From an uncultured Lachnospiraceae bacterium (GTDB lineage: Bacteria; Bacillota; Clostridia; Lachnospirales; Lachnospiraceae): a stretch of DNA of 64,000 nucleotides. A model generated the notes under the pieces. The model saw only the letters and a program-made list of their open reading frames with translations, was not told where the DNA came from and ran no database searches. This document shows positions 55,062 through 64,000 of this stretch, piece after piece. How positions within the stretch are numbered: the stretch's first letter is position 1; each line of letters begins with the position of its first letter. The position numbers were made by a program, and so were the translations under genes. The stretch is from positions 1-64,000 of the forward strand of contig CANCYR010000005.1 in the NCBI GenBank assembly GCA_947382355.1. The letters are read 5' to 3'.

Positions 55062-56249
55062 ATGGAGAAATTATTATTTACTTCTGAATCAGTAACTGAA
55101 GGACATCCGGATAAGATGTGCGATGCTATTTCGGATGCCATACTGGATGCATTGATGGAACAGGACCCGATGAGCCGTGTGGCTTGTGAAACCTGTACTA
55201 CTACAGGGCTTGTTATGGTAATGGGGGAAATTACCACTAAGGCTTATGTAGATATTCAAAAAATTGTAAGAGAGACGGTAAAGGAAATCGGCTATACCAA
55301 ATCAGAGTATGGCTTTGATGGAAATACCTGCGGCGTTATGGTAGCTTTGGATGAGCAGTCCACGGATATTGCCATGGGTGTGGACAAGGCACTGGAAGCA
55401 AAAGAAAATCAAATGACCGATACGGAAATCGATGCCATTGGAGCCGGCGACCAGGGAATGATGTTTGGCTATGCTACCAATGAGACGGAAGAATATATGC
55501 CATATCCCATCAGTCTTGCCCATAAGCTTGCTTTGCAGTTGACAAAGGTGAGGAAAGAGGGTACATTGCCTTATTTAAGGCCGGATGGGAAAAGCCAGGT
55601 TTCCGTAGAATACGATGAATCTGGAAAGCCAAAGCGTTTAGAGGCGGTGGTATTGTCCACACAGCATGATCCTGAGGTGTCTCAGGAACAGATTCATACA
55701 GATATTAAGAAATATGTATTTGATCCAGTCCTTCCTAAAGAGCTGGTTGATGAAGAGACCAGGTATTTCATTAATCCCACAGGGCGTTTTGTAATCGGCG
55801 GACCAAATGGTGACAGTGGCTTGACAGGACGTAAGATTATTGTGGATACCTATGGCGGATATGCCCGTCACGGCGGCGGTGCTTTTTCCGGAAAGGACTG
55901 CACAAAAGTGGATAGAAGCGCCGCTTATGCAGCAAGATATGTGGCAAAAAATATTGTGGCAGCAGGTCTGGCAGAAAAGTGTGAAATTCAGCTGGCATAT
56001 GCCATCGGGGTTGCACATCCTATGTCTGTTATGGTAGATACCTTTGGAACCGGGAAGATTTCGGAAGAAAAGCTGGTGGATATCGTAAGGGAAAACTTTG
56101 ACCTTCGTCCAGCCGGCATTATTAAGATGCTGGACCTTCGCCGCCCAATTTACAAGCAGACTGCTGCTTATGGGCATTTTGGAAGGAATGATTTGGACCT
56201 TCCATGGGAAAAATTAGATAAAGCAGAAGTATTAAAGAAGTATTTATAA
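55062..56249 (+). CDS. metK: S-adenosylmethionine synthetase
   Basis: A 395-residue MetK that makes SAM from methionine and ATP. The first domain begins [38 protein letters not shown] and [26 protein letters not shown] are diagnostic. Length is normal. The start follows AAAGGAG; an ATG six codons upstream lies in the ribosome site. It is directly behind an S-box riboswitch and terminator, so product feedback at transcription is expected. Confidence 0.98.
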   Translation: MEKLLFTSESVTEGHPDKMCDAISDAILDALMEQDPMSRVACETCTTTGLVMVMGEITTKAYVDIQKIVRETVKEIGYTKSEYGFDGNTCGVMVALDEQSTDIAMGVDKALEAKENQMTDTEIDAIGAGDQGMMFGYATNETEEYMPYPISLAHKLALQLTKVRKEGTLPYLRPDGKSQVSVEYDESGKPKRLEAVVLSTQHDPEVSQEQIHTDIKKYVFDPVLPKELVDEETRYFINPTGRFVIGGPNGDSGLTGRKIIVDTYGGYARHGGGAFSGKDCTKVDRSAAYAARYVAKNIVAAGLAEKCEIQLAYAIGVAHPMSVMVDTFGTGKISEEKLVDIVRENFDLRPAGIIKMLDLRRPIYKQTAAYGHFGRNDLDLPWEKLDKAEVLKKYL

Positions 56250-56287
56250 TCTATGGGATGTTCTGAAAGGATGCCTGCAGGAAAAGG

Positions 56288-56317
56288 AGCGTTCAAGCCT
56301 GGACGCTTCTTTTTTTG
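56288..56317 (+). terminator. Terminator after metK
   Basis: AGCGTTCA / TGGACGCT with an AGCC loop and a T-run of eight interrupted by one C. Confidence 0.85.
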
Positions 56318-56427
56318 TGCTATACTGAACTGTTGCAATCCTATAGATAAAAAGCTATTATATATAGAAGAAACAGATTCATACGGAAGCTTTCAGATGT
56401 GAAGCGGGAAAGAGAAAGGAAAAAGGA

Positions 56428-59400
56428 ATGGCATTTACTCATCTTCATGTCCATACAGAATATTCTCTGTTGGATGGCTCCAATAAAATAAAGGAATGTG
56501 TGAAGCGCATAAAGGAACTAGGCATGGACAGTGTGGCAATTACGGACCATGGCGTTATGTTTGGCGTCATTGATTTTTACAGGGCTGCAAAAGAACAGGG
56601 GATTCGCCCCGTTATAGGCTGTGAGGTATATGTGGCTCCAAATTCCAGATTTGATAAGGAGCTTACGGGAGGAGAGGACCGGTATTACCATCTGGTGTTA
56701 TTGGCAGAAAATAACACTGGTTATGCAAACCTGATGCATATTGTCAGCAGGGGCTTTACGGAAGGCTATTATTATAAACCCCGTGTGGATATGGAAGTAT
56801 TAAATAAGTATCATGAAGGGATTATTGCTCTTTCCGCCTGTCTTGCCGGTGAAGTACAGAGATATATTTCCAAAGGGCTTATAGATGAGGCAAAGAAATC
56901 TGCATTAAAATATGAAGCCTGCTTTGGAAAAGGCAATTACTTTTTGGAGCTTCAGGACCATGGCATCCCGGAGCAGAGAATGGTAAATACGGCGCTTTTA
57001 CAGATGAGCAGGGAGCTTCAGATTCCGTTAGTGGCCACTAATGACGTGCATTATACTTATGCTGAGGACGAAAAGCCTCATGACATCCTTCTTTGTATCC
57101 AGACCGGAAAGAAGCTGGCAGATGAAGACAGAATGCGTTATGCGGGCGGGCAGTATTATATCAAAAGTGAAGAGGAAATGAAGCAGCTCTTCCCCTATAC
57201 GCTGGAAGCCTTGGAAAATACCCATAAAATTGCAGAGCGCTGTCAGGTGGAAATTGAATTTGGGAAAACCAAGCTGCCCCACTATGAAGTGCCGGAGGGC
57301 TATACATCTTATACGTATTTGGAAAAGCTTTGCTATGACGGTCTTTTGTTCCGTTATGGTTCTGAGGAAATAAAAAATTCTCAGGAGTTTATCTGTATTT
57401 CTAATACGGAAGGAAAAGCTGTAGACTGGGGAAATCCACTGAATAAAGAAAAGTTAAAACAGGATATAACTTTAAGAGAGCTGGAAGCAAGGCTGGAATA
57501 TGAATTGTCCACTATTGAAAAAATGGGCTATGTAGACTATTTTCTCATTGTCTGGGACTTTATTAATTATTCAAAAGAGCATGATATTATCGTGGGGCCG
57601 GGACGGGGCTCAGCAGCAGGAAGTATTGTTTCCTACTGCCTGAAGATTACGGATATCGATCCGATTAAATATCAACTGTTATTTGAACGTTTCCTGAATC
57701 CGGAACGTGTATCCATGCCGGATATCGATATTGATTTCTGCTTTGAGAGAAGGCAGGAGGTAATTGATTATGTTGGAGAGAAGTATGGACAGGAAAAGGT
57801 GGTGCAGATTGTCACCTTTGGTACTATGGCTGCAAAAGGAGTGATTCGGGATGTGGGAAGGGTTATGGACCTGCCTTACAGCTATGTGGATTCCATTGCG
57901 AAGATGATACCCAATGAATTGAATATTACCATTGCCAAGGCTTTAGAAATGAATCCCGAGTTTCGCACTCTATATGAAAATGATGAACAGGTTCATTATT
58001 TAATTGACATGTGCAAAAGGCTTGAAGGGCTTCCAAGGCATACTTCCATGCATGCGGCGGGAGTTGTAATCTGTCCAAAGGCGGCAGATGAATTCGTACC
58101 TCTTTCCAGAGGTTCGGATGGTTCCATTACAACCCAGTTTACTATGACTACCCTGGAAGAGCTGGGGCTGTTAAAGATGGATTTCTTAGGACTCCGCACA
58201 TTAACCGTAATTCAGAATGCTCTCAAGATGATAGAAAAAGGCAGCGGCACCCTTATAGACATGAGTAAAATTGATTATGATGATAAAAAGGTGCTGGATT
58301 ATATCGGGACCGGCAGGACAGAAGGGGTATTTCAAATTGAAAGCGCCGGCATGAAGGTGTTTATGAAGGAGCTAAAGCCCCAGTCCTTAGAAGATATTAT
58401 TGCTGGAATTTCCTTATACAGACCAGGTCCCATGGATTTTATTCCCAAATATATTTATGGAAAGAATCATCCGGACCAGGTTGTCTATTCCTGCCCCCAG
58501 CTGGAGCCTATTTTAAAGCCTACCTATGGCTGTATCGTATATCAGGAGCAGGTTATGCAGATTGTCAGGGACTTAGGGGGATATACTTTAGGAAGAAGCG
58601 ATTTGGTACGCCGTGCCATGAGCAAAAAAAAGCAGGCTGTTATGGAAAAGGAACGGGCCAACTTTATTTTCGGAAATGAAGAAGAAGGAGTGCCCGGATG
58701 TATAAAGAACGGAATTCCGGAAAAGGTGGCAGGGCAGATTTATGGTGACATGATGGACTTTGCCAAATATGCCTTTAATAAATCCCATGCAGCAGCTTAT
58801 GCAGTTGTTTCCTACCAGACAGCGTGGCTGAAATATTATTATCCGGTGGAATTTATGGCAGCTCTTCTGACTTCTGTCATTGATAATTCCGGAAAGGTGG
58901 CGGAATATATTCTTACAAGCAGGAATATGGGAATTCAGATACTGCCGCCGGATGTGAATGAAGGGGAGAAGAATTTTTCTGTAAAGAATGGAGCTATCTG
59001 TTTTGCCCTTACGGCCATAAAAGGCGTGGGCCGGCCCGTAATCGAATCTATTGTGGCAGAAAGGATTGCAAGGGGAACATTTGTGGATTTAAACGATTTT
59101 ATTACCCGCATGTCAGATTCCCAGTTAAATAAAAGGGTCTTGGAAAACTTTATTAAGGCAGGCGCTTTTGACTGCTTTGAAGGTAGCAGAAAGCAGCTTA
59201 TGGCAGTATACAATCAGATTTATGACCATATTGTAAAGGATAAGAAAAATACCATGGCGGGGCAGATGACATTGTTTGACTTGGCAAGCGATGAGGAAAA
59301 GGAGACATTTTCCATAAAACTGCCGGAAGTGGGAGAATATGAAAAGGAAATGATGCTTGCTTTTGAAAAAGAGGTAATCGGTGTTTATGTAAGCGGGCAT

Positions 59401-59982
59401 CCGCTGCAGGAATACGAGGGCTTTTGGAAAAAGCATATTACGGCAACAACAGGGGAATTTTTAATGGAGGAAGAAACCGGTCTGGTAAAGTTGGAGGATG
59501 GAAAAGAAGTAACCGTGGGAGGACTGATTACTGATAAGAAAATAAAATATACGAAAAATGATAAGATAATGGCATTTTTGGTTCTGGAAGATTTAATTGG
59601 CAGTATTGAAGTAATCGTATTTCCGGCAACCTATGAAAAATACAGCAGTCTTCTGGTGGAGGATAAAAAAGTGTTTCTTACCGGTAAAGTCAGCCTTGAG
59701 GAAGAAAAAGACGGAAAGCTTATCTGCAGGCGGATTGTAGGATTTGATGAAATCGGAAGAAAATTATGGATTAAGTTCCCGGACAAGGAAAGCTTTGAGG
59801 CAAACAAGGAAGAGCTTTACAGCATGCTTTCAGAATCAGAGGGAAAAGACGGAATTGTTGTTTTTGTGGAAAAGGAAAGAGGCAAGAAGGAGCTGCCTAA
59901 AAACCAGAATGTAAATGCTGACAGGGTTTTGCTTGGCAGGCTGATGGAAAGATTCGGAAAAGAGAATGTGATATTGGTGTAA
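56428..59982 (+). CDS. dnaE: DNA polymerase III subunit alpha (DnaE)
   Basis: An 1184-residue replicative polymerase of the DnaE family. A PHP domain opens the protein with FTHLHVHTEYSLLDGSNK. Palm motifs are GPGRGSAAGSIVSYCL and MPDIDIDFCFERR with the catalytic Asp cluster, then MHAAGVVI, FMKELKPQ and RAMSKKKQAVME. The C-terminal part has a helix-hairpin-helix region and an OB fold near residue 1000 (VTVGGLITDKKI). PolC is not in this window; in Clostridia DnaE is usually the partner polymerase. It is preceded by AAAGGAAAAAGG. Confidence 0.97.
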   Translation: MAFTHLHVHTEYSLLDGSNKIKECVKRIKELGMDSVAITDHGVMFGVIDFYRAAKEQGIRPVIGCEVYVAPNSRFDKELTGGEDRYYHLVLLAENNTGYANLMHIVSRGFTEGYYYKPRVDMEVLNKYHEGIIALSACLAGEVQRYISKGLIDEAKKSALKYEACFGKGNYFLELQDHGIPEQRMVNTALLQMSRELQIPLVATNDVHYTYAEDEKPHDILLCIQTGKKLADEDRMRYAGGQYYIKSEEEMKQLFPYTLEALENTHKIAERCQVEIEFGKTKLPHYEVPEGYTSYTYLEKLCYDGLLFRYGSEEIKNSQEFICISNTEGKAVDWGNPLNKEKLKQDITLRELEARLEYELSTIEKMGYVDYFLIVWDFINYSKEHDIIVGPGRGSAAGSIVSYCLKITDIDPIKYQLLFERFLNPERVSMPDIDIDFCFERRQEVIDYVGEKYGQEKVVQIVTFGTMAAKGVIRDVGRVMDLPYSYVDSIAKMIPNELNITIAKALEMNPEFRTLYENDEQVHYLIDMCKRLEGLPRHTSMHAAGVVICPKAADEFVPLSRGSDGSITTQFTMTTLEELGLLKMDFLGLRTLTVIQNALKMIEKGSGTLIDMSKIDYDDKKVLDYIGTGRTEGVFQIESAGMKVFMKELKPQSLEDIIAGISLYRPGPMDFIPKYIYGKNHPDQVVYSCPQLEPILKPTYGCIVYQEQVMQIVRDLGGYTLGRSDLVRRAMSKKKQAVMEKERANFIFGNEEEGVPGCIKNGIPEKVAGQIYGDMMDFAKYAFNKSHAAAYAVVSYQTAWLKYYYPVEFMAALLTSVIDNSGKVAEYILTSRNMGIQILPPDVNEGEKNFSVKNGAICFALTAIKGVGRPVIESIVAERIARGTFVDLNDFITRMSDSQLNKRVLENFIKAGAFDCFEGSRKQLMAVYNQIYDHIVKDKKNTMAGQMTLFDLASDEEKETFSIKLPEVGEYEKEMMLAFEKEVIGVYVSGHPLQEYEGFWKKHITATTGEFLMEEETGLVKLEDGKEVTVGGLITDKKIKYTKNDKIMAFLVLEDLIGSIEVIVFPATYEKYSSLLVEDKKVFLTGKVSLEEEKDGKLICRRIVGFDEIGRKLWIKFPDKESFEANKEELYSMLSESEGKDGIVVFVEKERGKKELPKNQNVNADRVLLGRLMERFGKENVILV

Positions 59983-60104
59983 AACGCCTGAGGGGGAAGG
60001 CCGCTGGCTGAGTCGTTACATTAATTAAATATTTTGTATGGAAATCATTGAAAAGCCAAGGAAAATGAATTAAAATGAGGAAGAAAAAAGAGGAGGAATA
60101 ACCC

Positions 60105-61079
60105 ATGGCAAAGGAAATTAAAACGATTGGTGTCTTAACAAGCGGCGGCGATGCTCCCGGAATGAATGCGGCAATACGTGCGGTGGTAAGAAAAGGCATT
60201 GCAAACGGTGTGAAGATAAAGGGCATAAAAAAAGGCTACCAGGGTTTGTTAAATGAAGAAATCATAGATTTGGAAAAGCAAAATGTGTCAGATATCATTC
60301 AAAGGGGCGGCACCATACTGGGCACTGCCCGGTGTTCGGAATTCCGTACTCTGGAAGGTCAGCATGCAGGCGCTGAGATTTGCAAGAAGCATGGAATTGA
60401 CGGTATTGTAGTAATTGGAGGCGACGGCTCTTATAAAGGCGCTCAGGCTCTTTCCAAGCAGGGCATCAATACAATTGGAGTACCGGGAACGATAGATTTG
60501 GATATTGCCTGTACCGAATATACAATCGGTTTCGATACAGCAATCAATACGGCAATGGATGCCATAGATAAGGTAAGAGATACTTCATCATCCCATGAAA
60601 GGTGCAGCATTATCGAGGTAATGGGAAGGGATGCCGGTTATATTGCTTTGTGGTGCGGTGTTGCCAATGGTGCAGAAGACATTCTCCTTCCGGAAAAGTA
60701 CGACTATAATGAACAAAATATCATTAACAATATTATAAATAACAGAAAAAGAGGAAAGACCCATCATATTATCATCAATGCAGAAGGCATTGGTCATTCT
60801 ACTTCCATGGCAAGAAGAATTGAGGCTGCCACGGGAATTGAAACAAGAGCTACCATTTTAGGATATATGCAAAGAGGAGGAAACCCTACTTGTAAGGACC
60901 GTTTTTATGCTTCCATTATGGGTGCCTATGCAGCAGATATACTATGTCAGGGGAAGACAAACCGTGTAGTGGGTTATCAGCATGGGGAATTTCTGGATTT
61001 TGACATTGATGAAGCCCTTGCCATGAAGAAGGATATTTCCGAATACCAATATGAAGTCAGCAGGATATTATCCATGTAA
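60105..61079 (+). CDS. pfkA: 6-phosphofructokinase
   Basis: A 324-residue ATP-dependent phosphofructokinase, the committed step of glycolysis. The nucleotide motif is TSGGDAPGMNAAIRAVVR, the second GGDGSYKGAQALS, and the catalytic PGTIDLDIACTEYTIGFDTA carries the Asp-Asp-type active site with the DIACTEYTIGF pattern. AGGAGGA precedes the ATG. Length fits the bacterial ATP-dependent form. It stands alone after dnaE; a family A palindrome follows. Confidence 0.96.
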   Translation: MAKEIKTIGVLTSGGDAPGMNAAIRAVVRKGIANGVKIKGIKKGYQGLLNEEIIDLEKQNVSDIIQRGGTILGTARCSEFRTLEGQHAGAEICKKHGIDGIVVIGGDGSYKGAQALSKQGINTIGVPGTIDLDIACTEYTIGFDTAINTAMDAIDKVRDTSSSHERCSIIEVMGRDAGYIALWCGVANGAEDILLPEKYDYNEQNIINNIINNRKRGKTHHIIINAEGIGHSTSMARRIEAATGIETRATILGYMQRGGNPTCKDRFYASIMGAYAADILCQGKTNRVVGYQHGEFLDFDIDEALAMKKDISEYQYEVSRILSM

Positions 61080-61176
61080 AATGTAATAAATAATCATGGG
61101 AAATATTTATACGGTAAATGAATAAAAGAGGATTTGGATGAGGGTACAGGGCATTCAAATCCCCTTTCAGGTTTTG

Positions 61177-61402
61177 GAAATCAATTTTTGACAGGCAGTT
61201 TTCTTCCTGAACACCGGGATGGATTCCCCCGGAAAATGTTTCTACGCTGCCACGCTCTCGCTCTGATAAAAACGCAGCAGTGCTAAGCTCGAAAGAACCT
61301 CGCTAAGCGCTGGCGTTTTTATAAGGGCAGACTTAAGAAATCATTTTCCGGGGGAATCCATCCCGGTGTCCGGGAAGAAAACTGCCTGCAAAAATTGATT
61401 TC
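61177..61402. repeat. Family A palindromic element with unrelated arms
   Basis: A 226-bp palindrome with the same core as the copy at 30649 (AAATGTTTCTACGCTGCCACG, ATAAAAACGC, GCTAAGCTCG, CTCGCTAAGCGCTGGCG, CTTAAGAAATCAT) but arms with no resemblance to it outside the core. The arms pair from GAAATCAATTTTTG (61177) to the matching end at 61402, with GGCAGTTTTC and CACCGGGATGGATTCCCCC inside. The typical GTTCAGCC ends are absent, so only the core and the property of being a palindrome are shared. Confidence 0.9.
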
Positions 61403-61473
61403 TATAATCTTTGTATATAACAGCAATATCTGTTATGATACATCATAAAAAGAAAATGAAACAGGTGCATAAT

Positions 61474-62304
61474 ATGATAACTTCAAGCTCTAACAGCAGA
61501 ATAAAAAATGTGATACAGCTTACAGGAAAGGCAAAAGCAAGGAAAGAACAGCATTCCTTTGTGGTGGAAGGCGTTAAAATGTTTTTAGAGGCTCCAAATG
61601 AGCGGATTAAAGAAATATATGTGTCGGAAAAGCTGTTTAAAAAAAGTATATCCGATAAGGGAGAATTATCTGCCAAGCTTCAGGAAATGAAATATGAAGT
61701 AGTGGCGGATGATGTGTTTGAAAAAATGTGTGACACGAAAACGCCCCAGGGAATTTTGTGCGTGGTGGAGCAGTTTTTTTATACGCTTCCGGAAGTGCTG
61801 GCTGTGCCTAATGGTTTATGGATGGTATTGGAGGATATACAGGATCCGGGAAATCTTGGGACTATCTTAAGAACTGGAGAAGGGGCAGGAATCCACGGAG
61901 TGATTATGACCAGAAATACAGTGGATATTTATAATCCAAAAACTATCAGGGCAACTATGGGTTCTATTTACAGAATTCCCTTTATATATGTAGAAAAGCT
62001 TTCCTTAGCGCTGGCATATATGAAAGACTTAGGGATAAAAATTTATGCAGCTCATTTAAGCGGAAGGAATTTTTATGACTATATTGATTTTAGGGAAAAA
62101 ACAGCATTCCTGATAGGAAATGAGGGGAATGGGCTGACGGAGGAAACAGCAGGGCTGGCTTCAGCTTATTTGAAGATTCCCATGGAAGGACAGGTGGAAT
62201 CACTGAATGCGGGAGTAGCGGCAGCTGTTTTGATGTATGAGGCTAAAAGACAGAGGGACCAGCTGCCGGGTGTTTCCCAATTGTCTGGCAGCAATAAGAC
62301 TTAA
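61474..62304 (+). CDS. TrmH/SpoU-family RNA 2'-O-methyltransferase
   Basis: A 276-residue SPOUT RNA methyltransferase. The N-terminal substrate-binding region is SSSNSRIKNVIQLTGKAKARK and EQHSFVVEGVKMFLEA. The SAM-binding knot has VLEDIQDPGNLGTILRTGEG, IRATMGSIYRIPF, LIGNEGNGLTEE and LNAGVAAAVLMYEAKR. This is the SpoU-like YsgA form, possibly methylating 23S rRNA. The start was placed at 61474 after AGGTG; longer frames extend into the palindromic element's flank. Confidence 0.93.
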   Translation: MITSSSNSRIKNVIQLTGKAKARKEQHSFVVEGVKMFLEAPNERIKEIYVSEKLFKKSISDKGELSAKLQEMKYEVVADDVFEKMCDTKTPQGILCVVEQFFYTLPEVLAVPNGLWMVLEDIQDPGNLGTILRTGEGAGIHGVIMTRNTVDIYNPKTIRATMGSIYRIPFIYVEKLSLALAYMKDLGIKIYAAHLSGRNFYDYIDFREKTAFLIGNEGNGLTEETAGLASAYLKIPMEGQVESLNAGVAAAVLMYEAKRQRDQLPGVSQLSGSNKT

Positions 62305-62319
62305 CAGGAGGAAAGGAAA

Positions 62320-63114
62320 ATGAAAATTGGTTTTATAGGACTTGGGAATATGGCATCTGCCATAATTGGAGGAATGATTCAGAAGGAGCTTGTGAGGGCA
62401 GAGGATATTCTGGGCTCCGGCAGAAGGAAGGAAACGGTTGTAAAGGCTGTGGAGAAATGGGGAATTACCGGTATGGAGAGCAATGTGGAAACAGCTTCTG
62501 AAAGCGATATCCTTTTCCTTTCCGTAAAGCCCCAGATGTATGAAAAAGTCATTGCAGAAATAAAGGACAGCATAAAAAAAGATGCAGTTATCGTAAGCAT
62601 TGCACCGGGAAAAACCATGGAATGGCTGGAAGGGCAGTTTGGTAAGGCAGTTAAGCTTGTAAGGTGTATGCCAAATACCCCTGCGCTGGTAGGCGAGGGC
62701 TGTACAGGGGTCTGCTTTCATGAATTATTGTCGGGAGAAGAAAAAAAGGAGATATTGACGCTGCTTGAAAGCTTTGGCAGAGCCATTGAAGTGGCAGAAG
62801 GGTTAATGGATGTGGTGGTAGGCGTCAGCGGCAGTTCCCCGGCGTATGTTTTTTTGTTTATTGAAGCTATGGCAGACGCCGCAGTAGCAGACGGAATGCC
62901 CAGAAAGCAGGCGTATGAATTTGCGGCACAGGCAGTTTTGGGGAGTGCCAGGATGGTGCTGGAAACAGGAATGCATCCGGGAGAATTAAAAGATATGGTC
63001 TGCTCCCCCGGAGGAACCACCATTGAAGCTGTAAAGGTGCTGGAAGAAAAGGGATTGCGTTCAGCAGTTATGGAAGCGCAGTGCGCATGTGTGAATAAAT
63101 CAAAAAATATGTAG
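62320..63114 (+). CDS. proC: Pyrroline-5-carboxylate reductase
   Basis: A 264-residue NAD(P)H enzyme for the last step of proline synthesis. The dinucleotide motif is IGFIGLGNMASAIIGGMI. RCMPNTPALVGEG and VVGVSGSSPAYVFLFIEAMADAAV are diagnostic, and the block ELKDMVCSPGGTTIEAVKVLEEKGLR closes the dimer domain. AGGAGG precedes the ATG. It follows the methyltransferase gene by 15 bases and is likely transcribed with it. A family A palindrome lies just downstream. Confidence 0.97.
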   Translation: MKIGFIGLGNMASAIIGGMIQKELVRAEDILGSGRRKETVVKAVEKWGITGMESNVETASESDILFLSVKPQMYEKVIAEIKDSIKKDAVIVSIAPGKTMEWLEGQFGKAVKLVRCMPNTPALVGEGCTGVCFHELLSGEEKKEILTLLESFGRAIEVAEGLMDVVVGVSGSSPAYVFLFIEAMADAAVADGMPRKQAYEFAAQAVLGSARMVLETGMHPGELKDMVCSPGGTTIEAVKVLEEKGLRSAVMEAQCACVNKSKNM

Positions 63115-63139
63115 CACTGCTGTGCGCTGTGCCCTTTTT

Positions 63140-63362
63140 GTACAGTTCAGCCCCCAGCTTTCCCGTACCGGAATCAGAACCGGCTGCAGGCAGAAAATGA
63201 TTTCTAAAGGAGCCCTTATAAAAACGCCAGTGCTTAGCGAGGTATTTTCGAGCTTAGCACTGCTGCGTTTTTATCAGAGCGGGAGCGTGGCGACGTAGAA
63301 ACATTTTCTGCCTGCAGCCGGTTCTGATTCCGGTACGGGAAAGCTGGGGGCTGAACGGTTAC
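63140..63362. repeat. Family A palindromic element, full copy
   Basis: A 223-bp palindrome after proC, in the same orientation as the copy at 1951 and sharing its inner arms (GGAATCAGAACCGGCTGC, AGGCAGAAAATGATTTCT). The outer arm differs from that copy at six of 20 positions, each matched by a compensating change on the other side. The right end reads GGCTGAACGGTTAC. A GCACTGCTGTGCGCTGTGC stretch with TTTTT just before it may be a weak proC terminator. Confidence 0.92.
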
Positions 63363-63391
63363 TCCCTCTTAAGAAAAAATTAAGAAGATAT

Positions 63392-63420
63392 TTGACAAAA
63401 ATAAATATTTCTGATATGAT
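63392..63420 (+). promoter_or_regulatory. Sigma-A promoter for the SH3-domain secreted protein
   Basis: TTGACA (63392-63397) and TATGAT (63415-63420), 17 bases apart, with the coding start about 95 bases further. Confidence 0.8.
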
Positions 63421-63514
63421 AACCTTCAAGCCGGATATTTAATAATTTTGTAATATTTGAAACAAAATTGAAACAGGATGTAACAGAGTCTAAATAAACC
63501 GGATGGAGGATATT

Positions 63515-64000
63515 ATGAGAACACAAAAAACTATATCTGGAAGGATCATGGCATGTATGTTAGTCTGCTTCCTACTGATAAGTCAGGACAGCATAATGGT
63601 CCTTGCAGAAGAAAATGAACATTTAGATACTTTGACAGCAGGTGTTGCCTCTTACATGGAGGGCGACGAAGAAAATGAGCTTTCAGCTTCTGGAGAAGAG
63701 CCGGAGGAAGAACAGATTCAGCAAACAGAAGAGATGAATCAGACAGATGAAGAAGCAGAAGAAGAGGTTTCTTTTGTAGCCGGAGAAGCGGAAGCCCGGA
63801 TGGAAGCAGAAGAAGAGGAAGCAGAACAGGTGGATTTGGATACGCTGGTTATGGCAAATGTATCTGACTCTGTGAATGTAAGAGAAGAGGCAGATGAAGA
63901 ATCAGCAGTAGCAGGTAAGCTTTTTAAAAACTGCGGCGGTATTATTTTAGAGCAAAACGGAGATTGGACCAAAATTCAGAGCGGCAACCTGACAGGCTGG
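63515..64000 (+). CDS. Secreted protein with bacterial SH3 domain, truncated by window edge
   Basis: The first 162 codons of a longer gene. A signal peptide (MRTQKTISGRIMACMLVCFL, then SQDSIMVLA) leads to an acidic Glu-rich linker at about residues 45-110. A bacterial SH3 (SH3_3) domain begins at about residue 113 with VSDSVNVREEADEESAVAGKL and NGDWTKIQSG, the usual wall-binding fold. The rest, perhaps a wall hydrolase, lies outside the window. The ATG at 63515 follows GGAGG with good spacing and a strong promoter is upstream. Confidence 0.85.
   Translation, partial: MRTQKTISGRIMACMLVCFLLISQDSIMVLAEENEHLDTLTAGVASYMEGDEENELSASGEEPEEEQIQQTEEMNQTDEEAEEEVSFVAGEAEARMEAEEEEAEQVDLDTLVMANVSDSVNVREEADEESAVAGKLFKNCGGIILEQNGDWTKIQSGNLTGW

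Overview
The window looks like a chromosomal segment of a Gram-positive, spore-lineage Clostridia, most likely a Lachnospiraceae member. Support: an AT-leaning genome with strong AGGAGG-type ribosome sites, SpoIID/SpoIIQ-like proteins, HrcA/CIRCE control of the chaperone operon, an S-box upstream of metK, a B-type dihydroorotate dehydrogenase (PyrK/PyrD), glutamine synthetase III, IreB, RNase J and MtaB. No phage, plasmid, CRISPR array or rRNA operon was seen. The species is inference.

Layout. 0-8 kb: a SpoIID-like/SpoIIQ-like pair whose catalytic positions look lost, a GH9-like lipoprotein joined to ddl and murF (cell wall), plsC, and a PrcB-like lipoprotein. 8-13 kb: pyrC, pyrK, pyrD (pyrimidine synthesis) and an iron alcohol dehydrogenase. 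13-20 kb: a PIN-domain pair, then hrcA-grpE-dnaK-dnaJ. 20-30 kb: a large membrane protein, prmA, rsmE, a cysteine desulfurase with thiI, an HPr-like protein, mtaB (RNA modification and sulfur transfer) and a second membrane protein related to the first. 30-37 kb: ireB, ruvX, a DUF1292 gene, fur, RNase J, a YlbF-like gene, an MltG-like stub, trmR and trhP, a neighbourhood resembling the yrzL-yrrO region of Bacillus subtilis. 37-47 kb: glutamine synthetase III behind a possible attenuator, an SGNH protein, tRNA-Gln(CUG), a CvfB-like protein, a second HPr-like protein, a CPBP protease, a GT26-like protein, a nucleotidyltransferase, a hemolysin III family protein and a small alarmone synthetase. 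47-64 kb: a coiled-coil membrane protein, a flavin reductase, a LysM/G5/M23 hydrolase next to murA, an HD-GYP protein, a tandem pair of secreted paralogs, S-box-metK, dnaE, pfkA, an SpoU-type methyltransferase, proC, and the start of an SH3-domain secreted protein cut by the window edge.

The most unusual content lies between genes. A family of roughly 220-bp near-perfect palindromes (here called family A) occurs in three full-length copies with GTTCAGCC-type ends (1951, 30649, 63140), one full-length copy with entirely different ends (61177), one copy cut by the left window edge, one half copy and several decayed relics. All share a structured core of about 100 bp, but their long arms differ from copy to copy while staying self-complementary. 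One half copy supplies the last codons and stop of a membrane protein gene. A second palindrome of the same size and design but a different core lies at 7884-8110. A third element, 144 bp with 14-bp terminal inverted repeats and a perfect 8-bp target duplication, sits between dnaK and dnaJ. Together they suggest small non-autonomous, structure-based mobile elements in this lineage. No transposase lies in the window.
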